Source of the DNA: Gammaproteobacteria bacterium
GTDB taxonomy: Bacteria; Pseudomonadota; Gammaproteobacteria; UBA6429; Thiohalophilaceae
Direction: 5' to 3'
Length of the DNA: 6,353 nucleotides
Assembly (NCBI GenBank): GCA_013152045.1
Contig: JAADGZ010000187.1
Coordinates: forward strand, 1-6,353
Both the position numbers and the translations under genes were made by a program. This document shows, piece by piece, positions 1 to 6,353 of this stretch (position 1 is its first letter; every line of letters begins with the position of its first letter). Under the pieces are notes generated by a model. The model was not told where the DNA came from. It searched no databases and saw only the letters and a list, made by a program, of their open reading frames with translations.

Positions 1-634
1 GGATGCCGGGAATCGACGCACCCTCGCTGGGCTGCACGCCGACGATCTCGATAGCCGGATTCTGCTCCTTGAAGTAGCGGGAACAGCCCATGATGGTGCC
101 GGTGGTGCCCATGGCGCTGACGAAGTGGGTAATGGCGCCCTGGGTGTCACGCCAGATCTCCGGGGCGGTACCCTCGTAGTGGGACAGCGGATTATCCGGG
201 TTGGAGAACTGGTCCAGCACCCGACCCTTGCCCTCGGCCTCCATCTGCTTGGCCAGGTCGCGCGCGCCCTCCATGCTGGCCTCGCGGCTCACCAGGATGA
301 TCTCGGCGCCGAAGGCCTTCATGGCGCCGCGGCGCTCCACGCTCATGTGCTCGGGCATGATCAACACCATGCGGTAGCCCTTGATGGCCGCGGCCATGGC
401 CAGGGCGATGCCGGTGTTACCACTGGTGGCTTCGATGAGAGTATCGCCGGGCTTGATCTCACCACGCGCCTCGGCGTGCTGGATCATGCTCAGGGCCGGG
501 CGATCCTTCACCGAGCCGGCGGGGTTGTTGCCCTCCAGCTTGACGAGAATCGTATTGCCGTTAGCCACAGGCAGGCGCTGCAGACGCACCAGCGGCGTAT
601 TGCCGACAAAGGATTCAATGGTTGGATATATCAT
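1..634 (-). CDS. cysM: Cysteine synthase B (O-acetylserine sulfhydrylase B), 3' end outside the window
   Basis: PLP enzyme of the cytoplasm making L-cysteine from O-acetylserine; the CysM isoform is known to accept thiosulfate as well as sulfide. The minus strand reads 211 codons from ATG at 634-632 and runs off the left edge; CysM proteins are about 300 residues, so roughly 90 are missing. Visible landmarks: GNTPLVRL at residues 11-18, KLEGNNPAGSVKDR at 32-45 with K43 as the expected PLP Schiff-base lysine, the substrate loop TSGNTG at 70-75, and the phosphate-binding GTTGT at 176-180. The EGNNPAGSVKDR stretch and the HFVSAMGTTGTI stretch favour CysM over CysK. The start is supported by family alignment; an in-frame GTG at 643-641 would add only three residues, and neither has a strong Shine-Dalgarno. 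It is transcribed divergently from the receptor gene. Sampled lines are 67-70% G+C, higher than the rest of the window. Identification is very secure. Confidence 0.97.
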   Translation of the reverse strand, partial: MIYPTIESFVGNTPLVRLQRLPVANGNTILVKLEGNNPAGSVKDRPALSMIQHAEARGEIKPGDTLIEATSGNTGIALAMAAAIKGYRMVLIMPEHMSVERRGAMKAFGAEIILVSREASMEGARDLAKQMEAEGKGRVLDQFSNPDNPLSHYEGTAPEIWRDTQGAITHFVSAMGTTGTIMGCSRYFKEQNPAIEIVGVQPSEGASIPGI

Positions 635-667
635 AGCTGGCACCCGGGAATCTGACGGAAGGGGCCT

Positions 668-695
668 AATTTAATCCATCGCCTGCACTTTGCAA
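668..695 (-). promoter_or_regulatory. Candidate sigma70-type promoter for cysM
   Basis: Read on the minus strand, TTGCAA (695-690) is followed after 16 bases by TAAATT (673-668). Each box matches its consensus hexamer at four of six positions. Transcription would start near 661, about 27 bases before the cysM ATG. The -35 box sits inside the palindrome at 688-697. The match is only moderate and was found by eye. Confidence 0.3.
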
Positions 696-697
696 AG
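688..697. repeat. Perfect 10-bp palindrome in the divergent promoter region
   Basis: CTTTGCAAAG is its own reverse complement. Flanking bases extend the symmetry imperfectly (CTGC-A on the left, CAG on the right, with a one-base bulge). It covers the candidate cysM -35 box and lies about 30 bases upstream of the candidate receptor -35 box, so it could be a regulator binding site. It matches no operator I can name. A 10-bp palindrome can also occur by chance. Confidence 0.3.
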
Positions 698-727
698 CAG
701 CGGCGAATAAACCGGGCCAGGTGCGGA

Positions 728-755
728 GAGACATTTACGTACCCCCTGTTAAAAT
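728..755 (+). promoter_or_regulatory. Candidate extended -10 promoter for the receptor/binding protein/kinase operon
   Basis: GAGACA (728-733, four of six matches to TTGACA) lies 16 bases before TAAAAT (750-755, five of six to TATAAT). A TG dinucleotide at 747-748, one base before the -10 box, gives an extended -10. The start of transcription would be near 762, leaving a leader of about 90 bases before the ATG at 854. It is the best plus-strand promoter match I found in the intergenic region and is correctly oriented for the three downstream genes. Confidence 0.4.
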
Positions 756-844
756 GGTCAGGATTAATGGCATTATCACCAACAGCAGCTGCCGGGAGAG
801 ATGTCCAAACAGCAGGCGGAAGCGCCCACTCTCTGGACGTATTT

Positions 845-848
845 GGGA
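845..848 (+). promoter_or_regulatory. Weak ribosome binding site supporting the ATG at 854
   Basis: GGGA ends five bases before the ATG at 854. It is a weak Shine-Dalgarno, but it agrees with the start that places a signal peptide at the N-terminus. The longer reading from ATG 767 in the same frame would add 29 residues before the signal peptide and has only AGGA at 760-763, too close to its ATG. Confidence 0.45.
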
Positions 849-853
849 CCAAC

Positions 854-2872
854 ATGCATTACAAGAAGCTTTTTTGCAGACTCCTTCCCGCCCTGTTGGT
901 TGCCGCATCCTGCAGCACCTCCGCCAGTGAATCCCTTCCTCCACAGGATGATCCCTTACTCTCGGAAGAAGACTTTCTCAGTGAACTGCCGGCCGTACTG
1001 ACAGCAACGCGACTTTCACAGCCGGCGCGTGAGGCACCAGCAGCAACCACTATCATCGACAGAGACCTCATCAGGGCCTCCGGCGCCCGTGAAATCGCCG
1101 ATCTGTTCCGCTTGGTACCCGGCTTCGTGGTCAGCCACGATAACGGCTACACCCCCATCGTCACCTATCATGGCCTGAGCAATGAACAGGCGCGCCGCAT
1201 GCAGGTGCTGGTGGACGGGCGCTCTGTCTATTCCGTCGTATTCGGTGGCACCAAATGGACGGACCTGCCCCTGGCCATCGACGACATCGAACGCATCGAA
1301 GTGATTCGTGGCCCGAATGCCGCCACCTATGGCGCCAATGCCTTTCTCAGCACCATCAACATCATCACCCGTCATTCGAGCGAAACCAACGGCGTATTTG
1401 CGCGCGTTAATGTCGGCAACACCGATATCCACGACGGCTATCTGCGCTATGGCGACACCCTCGATGAGCTTAGCTACCGACTGACCCTGGGCTACAATCA
1501 CGACACCGGTTTTCCCGATCGTTATGACAGCCACCAGGTGCGCATGGCCAATTTTCGCAGTGACTACCAGCCCAGCACCTCCAACACCATGGAGTTCCAG
1601 TTAGGCTTCAACAATGGTGAAATGGGTGTGGATTCAAAGATCCTGAATGCCGCAGATGAAAAGAACAACAAAAATTACTTTGCACAAATCCGCTGGCAAC
1701 ATGACCTGTCCACGGACGAGAATTTCAGCCTGCAGTTTTATTACATCGGCGAAGACACCGCCCAGATCTATGACGTCAATATTCCCGTATTAGGCCGAGT
1801 GGTCGCCAATGATTCGTACAAAGCCAACCGGCTTGATCTGGAAGCACAGCACATCAAGCAGCTTCCCCGCGACGCGCGCATCGTTTGGGGTGGAGGCATT
1901 CGTCGTGACTCCGCTACCGCACCCGGCTATTTTGGCACCGAAGCCATGTTTTACAACAATCTCTATCGCATCTTCGGTAACCTGGAATGGCATCTGACGC
2001 AAAAATTATTGCTCAACGCCGGTGCCATGTGGGAAAAAACAGACTTATCTGGAACCGACCTTGCACCCCGCCTCGGCCTCAACTACCTGTTCAACCCAGT
2101 ACACAGCATACGCCTCACCATCAGCCATGGCACTCGCTCCCCGACACTGGCTGAATCGAAATCCAACTTCCGCGTACCCGTCTACGGCAGCACATTGCCG
2201 AACCTACCCTCCCAGCCCGCTGACTTTGTCAGCACAATGTGGAAGGGCAATGAAAATCTTGAACCGGAAACCATCACTTCCTACGAACTGGGCTACATGG
2301 CATCCCTGCCCAGGCAGGGTTTCACGCTGGATATCAAGGTCTACCAGGAAGAGCTGGGAGGCCTTATCTACATGGATGAAAACAAGGTCAGCGACCCAAC
2401 CGATTATTATGATGGCAGCTATCAGGTTTCAGGTAACTTTGGCGATGCAACGATCAACGGCGCAGAAACCACCGTCAATTACCAGCCATTGAAGGACACT
2501 CGCTTCGTCCTTTCCCACTCATATACGGAGATCAAGAGCACACTGCCGAAACTTTTACCCGACCAGGGAAACCAAACCGTTCCCGAACAGATTTTTTCCT
2601 TTCTCGCCATGCAGAAATTTCTAGGACGGGTAAATGGCAGTCTGGCTTATTATTACGTGAGCGAGAGCGACGGTCTCGGCTCCGGCAAGCCGATACCCGC
2701 CATCAGGCGCCTGGACCTACGTCTCGGGCTGGCATTCCGGGGTCGGAAAATGCGCGGAGAAATTGCTGCCATTGTGCAAAATGCGCTACATGACAATGAC
2801 TACATCGACTGGCGAAATGACAACATTTTTGAAAGGCGACAGTATATTTCACTGGATGTGCAATTTAACTAA
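854..2872 (+). CDS. TonB-dependent outer-membrane receptor
   Basis: Predicted 672-residue outer-membrane receptor importing an unknown ligand with TonB/ExbBD energy. Residues 1 to about 24 form a signal peptide (KK at 4-5, hydrophobic core to about 18). A TonB-box-like stretch PAVLTATRL lies at 46-54, although a clean canonical box is not evident. The plug domain spans about 57-175: DRDLIRASGAREIADLF then VPGF (88-91), VLVDGRSVY (118-126), IERIEVIRGP (145-154), and ATYGANAF followed by INIIT (157-172). The rest is a beta barrel with alternating aromatic and polar strands and a TonB-receptor-like late motif ELGYMASLP; the last residues are SLDVQFN, ending in Asn rather than the usual aromatic. 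The N-terminus goes straight from signal peptide to plug, so there is no FecA/FpvA-type STN signalling domain. ATG 854 is chosen over in-frame ATG 767 because it puts the signal peptide first. The ligand (siderophore, cobalamin, metal or other) cannot be read from the sequence. It heads a likely operon with the binding protein and kinase. Confidence 0.93.
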   Translation: MHYKKLFCRLLPALLVAASCSTSASESLPPQDDPLLSEEDFLSELPAVLTATRLSQPAREAPAATTIIDRDLIRASGAREIADLFRLVPGFVVSHDNGYTPIVTYHGLSNEQARRMQVLVDGRSVYSVVFGGTKWTDLPLAIDDIERIEVIRGPNAATYGANAFLSTINIITRHSSETNGVFARVNVGNTDIHDGYLRYGDTLDELSYRLTLGYNHDTGFPDRYDSHQVRMANFRSDYQPSTSNTMEFQLGFNNGEMGVDSKILNAADEKNNKNYFAQIRWQHDLSTDENFSLQFYYIGEDTAQIYDVNIPVLGRVVANDSYKANRLDLEAQHIKQLPRDARIVWGGGIRRDSATAPGYFGTEAMFYNNLYRIFGNLEWHLTQKLLLNAGAMWEKTDLSGTDLAPRLGLNYLFNPVHSIRLTISHGTRSPTLAESKSNFRVPVYGSTLPNLPSQPADFVSTMWKGNENLEPETITSYELGYMASLPRQGFTLDIKVYQEELGGLIYMDENKVSDPTDYYDGSYQVSGNFGDATINGAETTVNYQPLKDTRFVLSHSYTEIKSTLPKLLPDQGNQTVPEQIFSFLAMQKFLGRVNGSLAYYYVSESDGLGSGKPIPAIRRLDLRLGLAFRGRKMRGEIAAIVQNALHDNDYIDWRNDNIFERRQYISLDVQFN

Positions 2873-2911
2873 CGCCTTCCTGGCTTCCCGATACCTTCGG
2901 TGGCACAGGCA

Positions 2912-2928
2912 TTTATCGAGGCCATAAA
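2912..2928 (+). promoter_or_regulatory. Ribosome binding region of the binding-protein gene, in the loop of a weak hairpin
   Basis: The 61-base gap after the receptor stop contains TTTAT (2912-2916) and its complement ATAAA (2924-2928) around a seven-base loop. The loop carries GAGG (2918-2921), the best Shine-Dalgarno candidate for ATG 2934, with a longish 12-base spacing. The five-pair A/T stem is weak. No GC-rich stem with a U-run is seen in this gap, so readthrough from the receptor gene is expected. Confidence 0.3.
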
Positions 2929-2933
2929 CAGGG

Positions 2934-3929
2934 ATGTCGACCTCCACGGCAGCAGGATCACGCGCGGCATCTTTCTTCAGATGCTGCGTTGTTCTGTGCC
3001 TGCTCACATTCGTCTCGCTTGGTGCCCACGCGGACGCGCTGCACGTCACTCTCATTCCGAGCCGCGACAACGGCGCCTATCAACGCGTCATCGACGCCAT
3101 TGCTGCGCATATCGATAAGCAATCACAACACACCATTTTATTAAAAATCATCAGCCTGGATGATTTCAGGCAGCACAGTGCCGAGGTTGATCAGACAGCT
3201 GATCTTTTGATACCCATTGGCATTCGTGCCACAGACCGCGTAATCCAGCACGCAGGCAGCACCCCTATCCTTGCCACGCTGGTGCCCCGCTCAAGTTTCA
3301 ATGCCAACCTCAAAAAAAGGACGGCCGAAATGCCGCCAGACAGCCCACGCAGCATCAGTGCCATATTGCTGGATCAACCCATCAGCCGGCAGCTGAATCT
3401 TACCCAGCTACTGTTTGGCAATGTCAAACGCATAGGCATTCCTTTGGGGCCTGACAGTCAATCGATGCGTGATGAGATTGAGCGTATTGCCCGCCAACTC
3501 AAACTATCTATTGAAATTGAAAATATCGAGCCCACCGAAAACTTGATACACCAGCTTTCCAGACTTCTGGATCGCAGCGATGTCCTGCTGGCACTACCAG
3601 ACCCGGCAATTTTCAATCGCCGCAATGTTCGTTACATCCTCTTGAGCACGTACCGGAAGCGCATCCCTGTGATTGGTTTTTCACAGAGTTATGTAAAGGC
3701 CGGGGCTCTTGCCGCAACCTACTCCAGCCCCGAACAAATCGGCAAACAAACTGCTGAGGCAATCATTGCCCTGCAAGAAAAACCAGCATACAAATTTTCT
3801 GCTGCTATACCACCAAAGTATTTTTCTGTCGCGATCAATAAACAGGTTGCACGCTCATTTGGCTATACCGATCTCTCTGCGGAACAGCTGGCGCGGCAAA
3901 TCAGCCAACTTGAGCGTGAAGACCAATGA
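2934..3929 (+). CDS. Periplasmic substrate-binding protein, ABC_sub_bind (COG2984-like) type
   Basis: 331-residue exported protein. Residues 1-33 form a signal peptide (hydrophobic CVVLCLLTFVSLG core, AHA|DA cleavage at 33/34) with no lipobox, so a soluble periplasmic protein is expected. The mature part shows the two-lobe pattern of type I periplasmic binding proteins: lobe one with LLIPIGIRATDRVI and TPILATLVPRSSF; a crossover with ILLDQP (D147), then KRIGIPLGPDSQS; lobe two with DVLLALPDPAIFN (216-228), RIPVIGFSQSYVKAGALAATY (243-263), and the ending YFSVAINKQVARSFGYT. The RIPVIG...KAGALA...GKQTAEAI series is what leads me to the ABC_sub_bind family. An in-frame TAA at 2925-2927 makes ATG 2934 the first usable ATG. 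No permease or ATPase follows; instead the stop overlaps the kinase start. It may present a ligand to the kinase, but this is inference. The ligand is unknown. Confidence 0.87.
   Translation: MSTSTAAGSRAASFFRCCVVLCLLTFVSLGAHADALHVTLIPSRDNGAYQRVIDAIAAHIDKQSQHTILLKIISLDDFRQHSAEVDQTADLLIPIGIRATDRVIQHAGSTPILATLVPRSSFNANLKKRTAEMPPDSPRSISAILLDQPISRQLNLTQLLFGNVKRIGIPLGPDSQSMRDEIERIARQLKLSIEIENIEPTENLIHQLSRLLDRSDVLLALPDPAIFNRRNVRYILLSTYRKRIPVIGFSQSYVKAGALAATYSSPEQIGKQTAEAIIALQEKPAYKFSAAIPPKYFSVAINKQVARSFGYTDLSAEQLARQISQLEREDQ
3926..3929 (+). promoter_or_regulatory. ATGA stop/start overlap coupling the binding protein to the kinase
   Basis: The kinase ATG (3926-3928) shares two bases with the TGA stop (3927-3929) of the binding-protein gene. 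Only a weak GAAG (3918-3921) precedes it. Such overlaps normally mean reinitiation by terminating ribosomes and linked expression of the two proteins. Confidence 0.85.
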
Positions 3930-6353
3930 TCAACCTGGGCATTAAAGGCCGCATACTACTATTAGCCCTGATCCCTATAACGGGCATTGCTCTCGTACTG
4001 TCGACATATTTTATTCATTCCCAGCTGAAAAGCCTGGATTATGCACTCAACAGTCACGGCCAGGCACTGGCCCGTCACCTCGCAAGCGCCAGTGAATATG
4101 CCGTATTTTCCGGAAACCGCGACATCCTCGAGGCACTGGCAAAACAGGCCCTGTCAGAAGACGATGTCATTACCGTGACCATCACGGACAAGCAGGGCTC
4201 TACGTTGCTGGATCTTCACAATAACCGCACTGCCGCAGAAAAAGGAAAAAAGCAGCGTATACGAGTTTTCAGCCAGCCCATCATGCAGCAGATCATTGCC
4301 AAACTGGATGAGGATGAGGCCTTCTATGCGGCTGAAGACAGCATTAATCCCACACAGGAAATGCTAGGCTGGGTCGCGGTCGAATTATCACTCGATACGC
4401 TACAGGCGGAAAAAAATGAAAGCATCATTAATTCCGTACTGATCACCCTTCTCGGCATCATCCTCAGTCTACTGCTGGCCACCCGCCTTGGGCGCGGACT
4501 GACACGCCCCCTGTTGAGGCTTCATCGCGCGGCAGAAGAAATACAGCGCGGCAATCTGGATGTCCATATTAAACAGGAATCAAAGGGTGAAATGCGCACG
4601 CTGGAAGAAGGCTTTCAGTCCATGGCAACGGCATTGCGCAAGTCACAGAAAAACCTTCAACAACAGATTGACAGGGCCACCGCGGGATTACACGAGTCCC
4701 TACAGACCGTCGAACAACAAAACGCCGAGCTAAAGCAGGCACGCCAACAAGCCCTGGCAGCCAGCGAGGCAAAATCTATCTTTCTCGCTAACATGAGCCA
4801 TGAATTGCGTACGCCAATGAATGGCATTCTCGGCTTCACAAGGCTCATTAAAAAAACCCACCTCAGTGACGAACAACAGGACTACATCGAAACCATCGAA
4901 AAATCCGCGGACAACCTCCTTCACCTGCTGAATGACATTCTCGACATTTCAAAAATCGAAGCCGGAAAGCTGACCATGCAGGAATCCTTCTGCAGTCTGC
5001 GCGACACCATTGATGATGCACTTTCACTGCTCGCCCCAGCCGCACAGGACAAAGGCCTTGAACTGATATCACTTTTTTATCAGGACGTCCCTGAAACCGT
5101 TTTTACTGCAGCAGATCGCATTCGCCAGATTATGCTAAATCTTATTGGCAACGCCATCAAATTTTCTCCGGCAGGCTCTATTGTCATTCGCACTATGCTG
5201 GAAGAGGAAACCGATGAAAGTGTTCTGATAAGAATTTCCGTCAGCGACCAGGGAATCGGTATTTCGGCAGAGAACCAGGGAAAGCTTTTTCATAGCTTTG
5301 AACAACTCGATGATTCGATGGTACGCCAGTATAAGGGGGCCGGATTGGGGCTGGCCATTTCCCGCTCACTGGCAGAATTGCTCGGCGGTGAAATCGGTGT
5401 CGACAGTCGCGAGGGAGCCGGTGCGACCTTCTGGTTTACCATTCGCTGCCGGAAGCTGGCGGAGCAGCCGGACAGCCCAACAACTATTACGCCATTCAAA
5501 GGCTATTCTGTCAGCATTTACGACCCCAACGAGACAGCCAGTCTCTCCCTCCTGCATATGCTGCAAGCATCGGGCCTGGAAGTTCATCAGCACCAGCATG
5601 CAAAGGCCCTGTTCGAGCAGATTGCCTCGGGCGCGAAGATTGACCTTGTCATCCTGGCCATCAGCCCTGGCAGCCAGGATACGGAAATTCTGCAAACTCT
5701 GTTCAGCAAGCGGCAGCACAAGGTCGATTTCAACATTATCCTGCTGATCAACAGTGTCGACCCAGTTACCCTTCTTCACGTACGCCAGCAATACGGATGT
5801 CTCTGCCTACCCAAGCCCCTGCGCAAGCAAGAGATTCTTTCTGCGCTAGAGTCACTGTTATCTCCACATAGTCCAAAACAAATAGCAGAGACATCAACAA
5901 GCAATAACGCGATTGACAGTTTGTCTGGTTATAAAATACTGGTTGCGGAAGACAACGAAATAAATGCAAAACTTATTGAACACATACTCACTCAGGCTGG
6001 CGCAACCGTGTCTCTGGTCGAGAATGGCCAACAGACCATTGATCGCTGCAAAAATACGACTTTCGACGCTATTCTCATGGACATACATATGCCGGTAATG
6101 AATGGCATTCAGGCGGCTCAACGAATCAGGCACCAGGAGGTGGGCGATGAGCATATTCCTATTATTGGCCTCACCGCCAGTCTTCTGGATACGGACAGAG
6201 AGAATTATTTCCAGGCGGGGATTGATGCCATGCTGGTTAAGCCTGCCGACAATGAGCAATTGATTGCGCTGATAAGGGAGCTCTGTACACGGCCTGCATC
6301 GTTACAGAGGGCTTATTTACAAACCTCGCCTCCAGTGGATGCCGGTATAGACA
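3926..6353 (+). CDS. barA: BarA/GacS-type hybrid sensor histidine kinase, 3' end outside the window
   Basis: Inner-membrane phosphorelay kinase; BarA/GacS family members phosphorylate UvrY/GacA to switch on Csr/Rsm small RNAs. The frame is open for 809 codons to the right edge. Order seen: INLGIKGRILLL start with TM1 (about 10-30); periplasmic sensor region 31-167, with SEYAVFSGNRDIL resembling the sCache_4 domain of BarA; TM2 (168-187); HAMP (about 188-240, P195); coiled coil (240-285); HisKA with NMSHELRTPMNG and catalytic H292; HATPase (395-508) with N box NLIGNAIKFS (N409), G1 DQGIGI (D441) and G2 GAGLGLAIS (471-479). A degenerate receiver (526-645) has Ala578 where the phospho-Asp belongs but keeps K630. 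A complete receiver (668-784) has E675/D676, phosphoacceptor D719, T750 and K772. E. coli BarA (918 residues) has its receiver at nearly the same numbering, so an HPt domain of about 110 residues is expected just outside. A BarA-like paralogue, rather than the true orthologue, remains possible. Confidence 0.93.
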   Translation, partial: MINLGIKGRILLLALIPITGIALVLSTYFIHSQLKSLDYALNSHGQALARHLASASEYAVFSGNRDILEALAKQALSEDDVITVTITDKQGSTLLDLHNNRTAAEKGKKQRIRVFSQPIMQQIIAKLDEDEAFYAAEDSINPTQEMLGWVAVELSLDTLQAEKNESIINSVLITLLGIILSLLLATRLGRGLTRPLLRLHRAAEEIQRGNLDVHIKQESKGEMRTLEEGFQSMATALRKSQKNLQQQIDRATAGLHESLQTVEQQNAELKQARQQALAASEAKSIFLANMSHELRTPMNGILGFTRLIKKTHLSDEQQDYIETIEKSADNLLHLLNDILDISKIEAGKLTMQESFCSLRDTIDDALSLLAPAAQDKGLELISLFYQDVPETVFTAADRIRQIMLNLIGNAIKFSPAGSIVIRTMLEEETDESVLIRISVSDQGIGISAENQGKLFHSFEQLDDSMVRQYKGAGLGLAISRSLAELLGGEIGVDSREGAGATFWFTIRCRKLAEQPDSPTTITPFKGYSVSIYDPNETASLSLLHMLQASGLEVHQHQHAKALFEQIASGAKIDLVILAISPGSQDTEILQTLFSKRQHKVDFNIILLINSVDPVTLLHVRQQYGCLCLPKPLRKQEILSALESLLSPHSPKQIAETSTSNNAIDSLSGYKILVAEDNEINAKLIEHILTQAGATVSLVENGQQTIDRCKNTTFDAILMDIHMPVMNGIQAAQRIRHQEVGDEHIPIIGLTASLLDTDRENYFQAGIDAMLVKPADNEQLIALIRELCTRPASLQRAYLQTSPPVDAGID

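Noticed and set aside
125..655. 176-codon plus-strand open frame across the cysM region
   Set aside because: It is antisense to a clear cysM coding sequence with conserved PLP-enzyme motifs; the product is low-complexity (rich in H, G, A, L) as expected from the opposite strand of a GC-rich gene.
767..853. Longer N-terminus for the TonB receptor from ATG 767
   Set aside because: It would place 29 polar residues before a well-formed signal peptide that starts at ATG 854, and its Shine-Dalgarno is too close to the ATG.
854..925. Possible lipoprotein signal (VAASC at receptor residues 16-20)
   Set aside because: The -3 position relative to the Cys is Ala rather than Leu, and lipid-anchored TonB receptors are rare; ordinary signal peptidase I cleavage is more likely.
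854..1070. FecA/FpvA-type transducing receptor with an N-terminal STN domain
   Set aside because: Only about 30 residues separate the signal peptide from the plug, too few for an STN domain, and no sigma/anti-sigma pair is nearby.
1016..1534. 172-codon minus-strand open frame
   Set aside because: It lies wholly opposite the plug domain of the receptor gene; the translation shows no recognisable domain and no independent start signals.
2873..2933. Rho-independent terminator between the receptor and the binding protein
   Set aside because: No GC-rich stem followed by a T-run is present; the only inverted repeat is a weak A/T stem around the ribosome binding region.
5366..5791. Minus- and plus-strand open frames of 141-149 codons within the kinase
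   Set aside because: Both are other-frame readings of the histidine kinase, whose frame is continuous and motif-rich through this stretch.
5894..6259. 121-codon minus-strand open frame
   Set aside because: Antisense to the intact receiver domain with D719, T750 and K772; no recognisable protein features.
1..6353. Mobile elements, CRISPR arrays, tRNA or rRNA
   Set aside because: No spaced direct repeats, terminal inverted repeats, transposase or integrase motifs, or RNA-gene signatures were seen on either strand.

Overview
The window looks like chromosomal DNA of a gammaproteobacterium. This rests on a CysM-type cysteine synthase, a TonB-dependent outer-membrane receptor (so a Gram-negative envelope) and a sensor kinase with the complete BarA/GacS layout. 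From memory, cysM and gacS/barA lie close together in some gammaproteobacteria (for example Pseudomonas), and here they are separated by only two genes. No species can be named from the sequence alone. Base composition is uneven: sampled lines in cysM are 67-70% G+C, while lines in the other genes range from about 33% to 63%.

Layout: bases 1-634 (minus strand) hold the N-terminal two thirds of cysM, running off the left edge. Bases 635-853 are a divergent intergenic region with one plausible sigma70-type promoter in each direction and a 10-bp perfect palindrome. Bases 854-2872 (plus) encode a TonB-dependent receptor. After 61 bases with no recognisable terminator, 2934-3929 (plus) encodes a periplasmic substrate-binding protein of the ABC_sub_bind type. 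Its stop codon overlaps the start of a long hybrid sensor histidine kinase (3926 to the right edge) in an ATGA junction. The kinase frame is open for 809 codons and is cut before the expected C-terminal HPt domain.

The three plus-strand genes read as one transcription unit: an outer-membrane receptor, a soluble periplasmic binding protein with no ABC permease or ATPase beside it in the window, and a BarA/GacS-like phosphorelay kinase with a periplasmic sensor domain. The attractive inference is a sensory chain. A ligand would cross the outer membrane through the receptor, bind the periplasmic protein, and change kinase activity toward a UvrY/GacA-type regulator. The gene order and translational coupling are visible in the sequence. 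The signalling link and the ligand are not, and remain hypotheses.

No tRNA, rRNA, CRISPR array, insertion sequence or attachment site was recognised.
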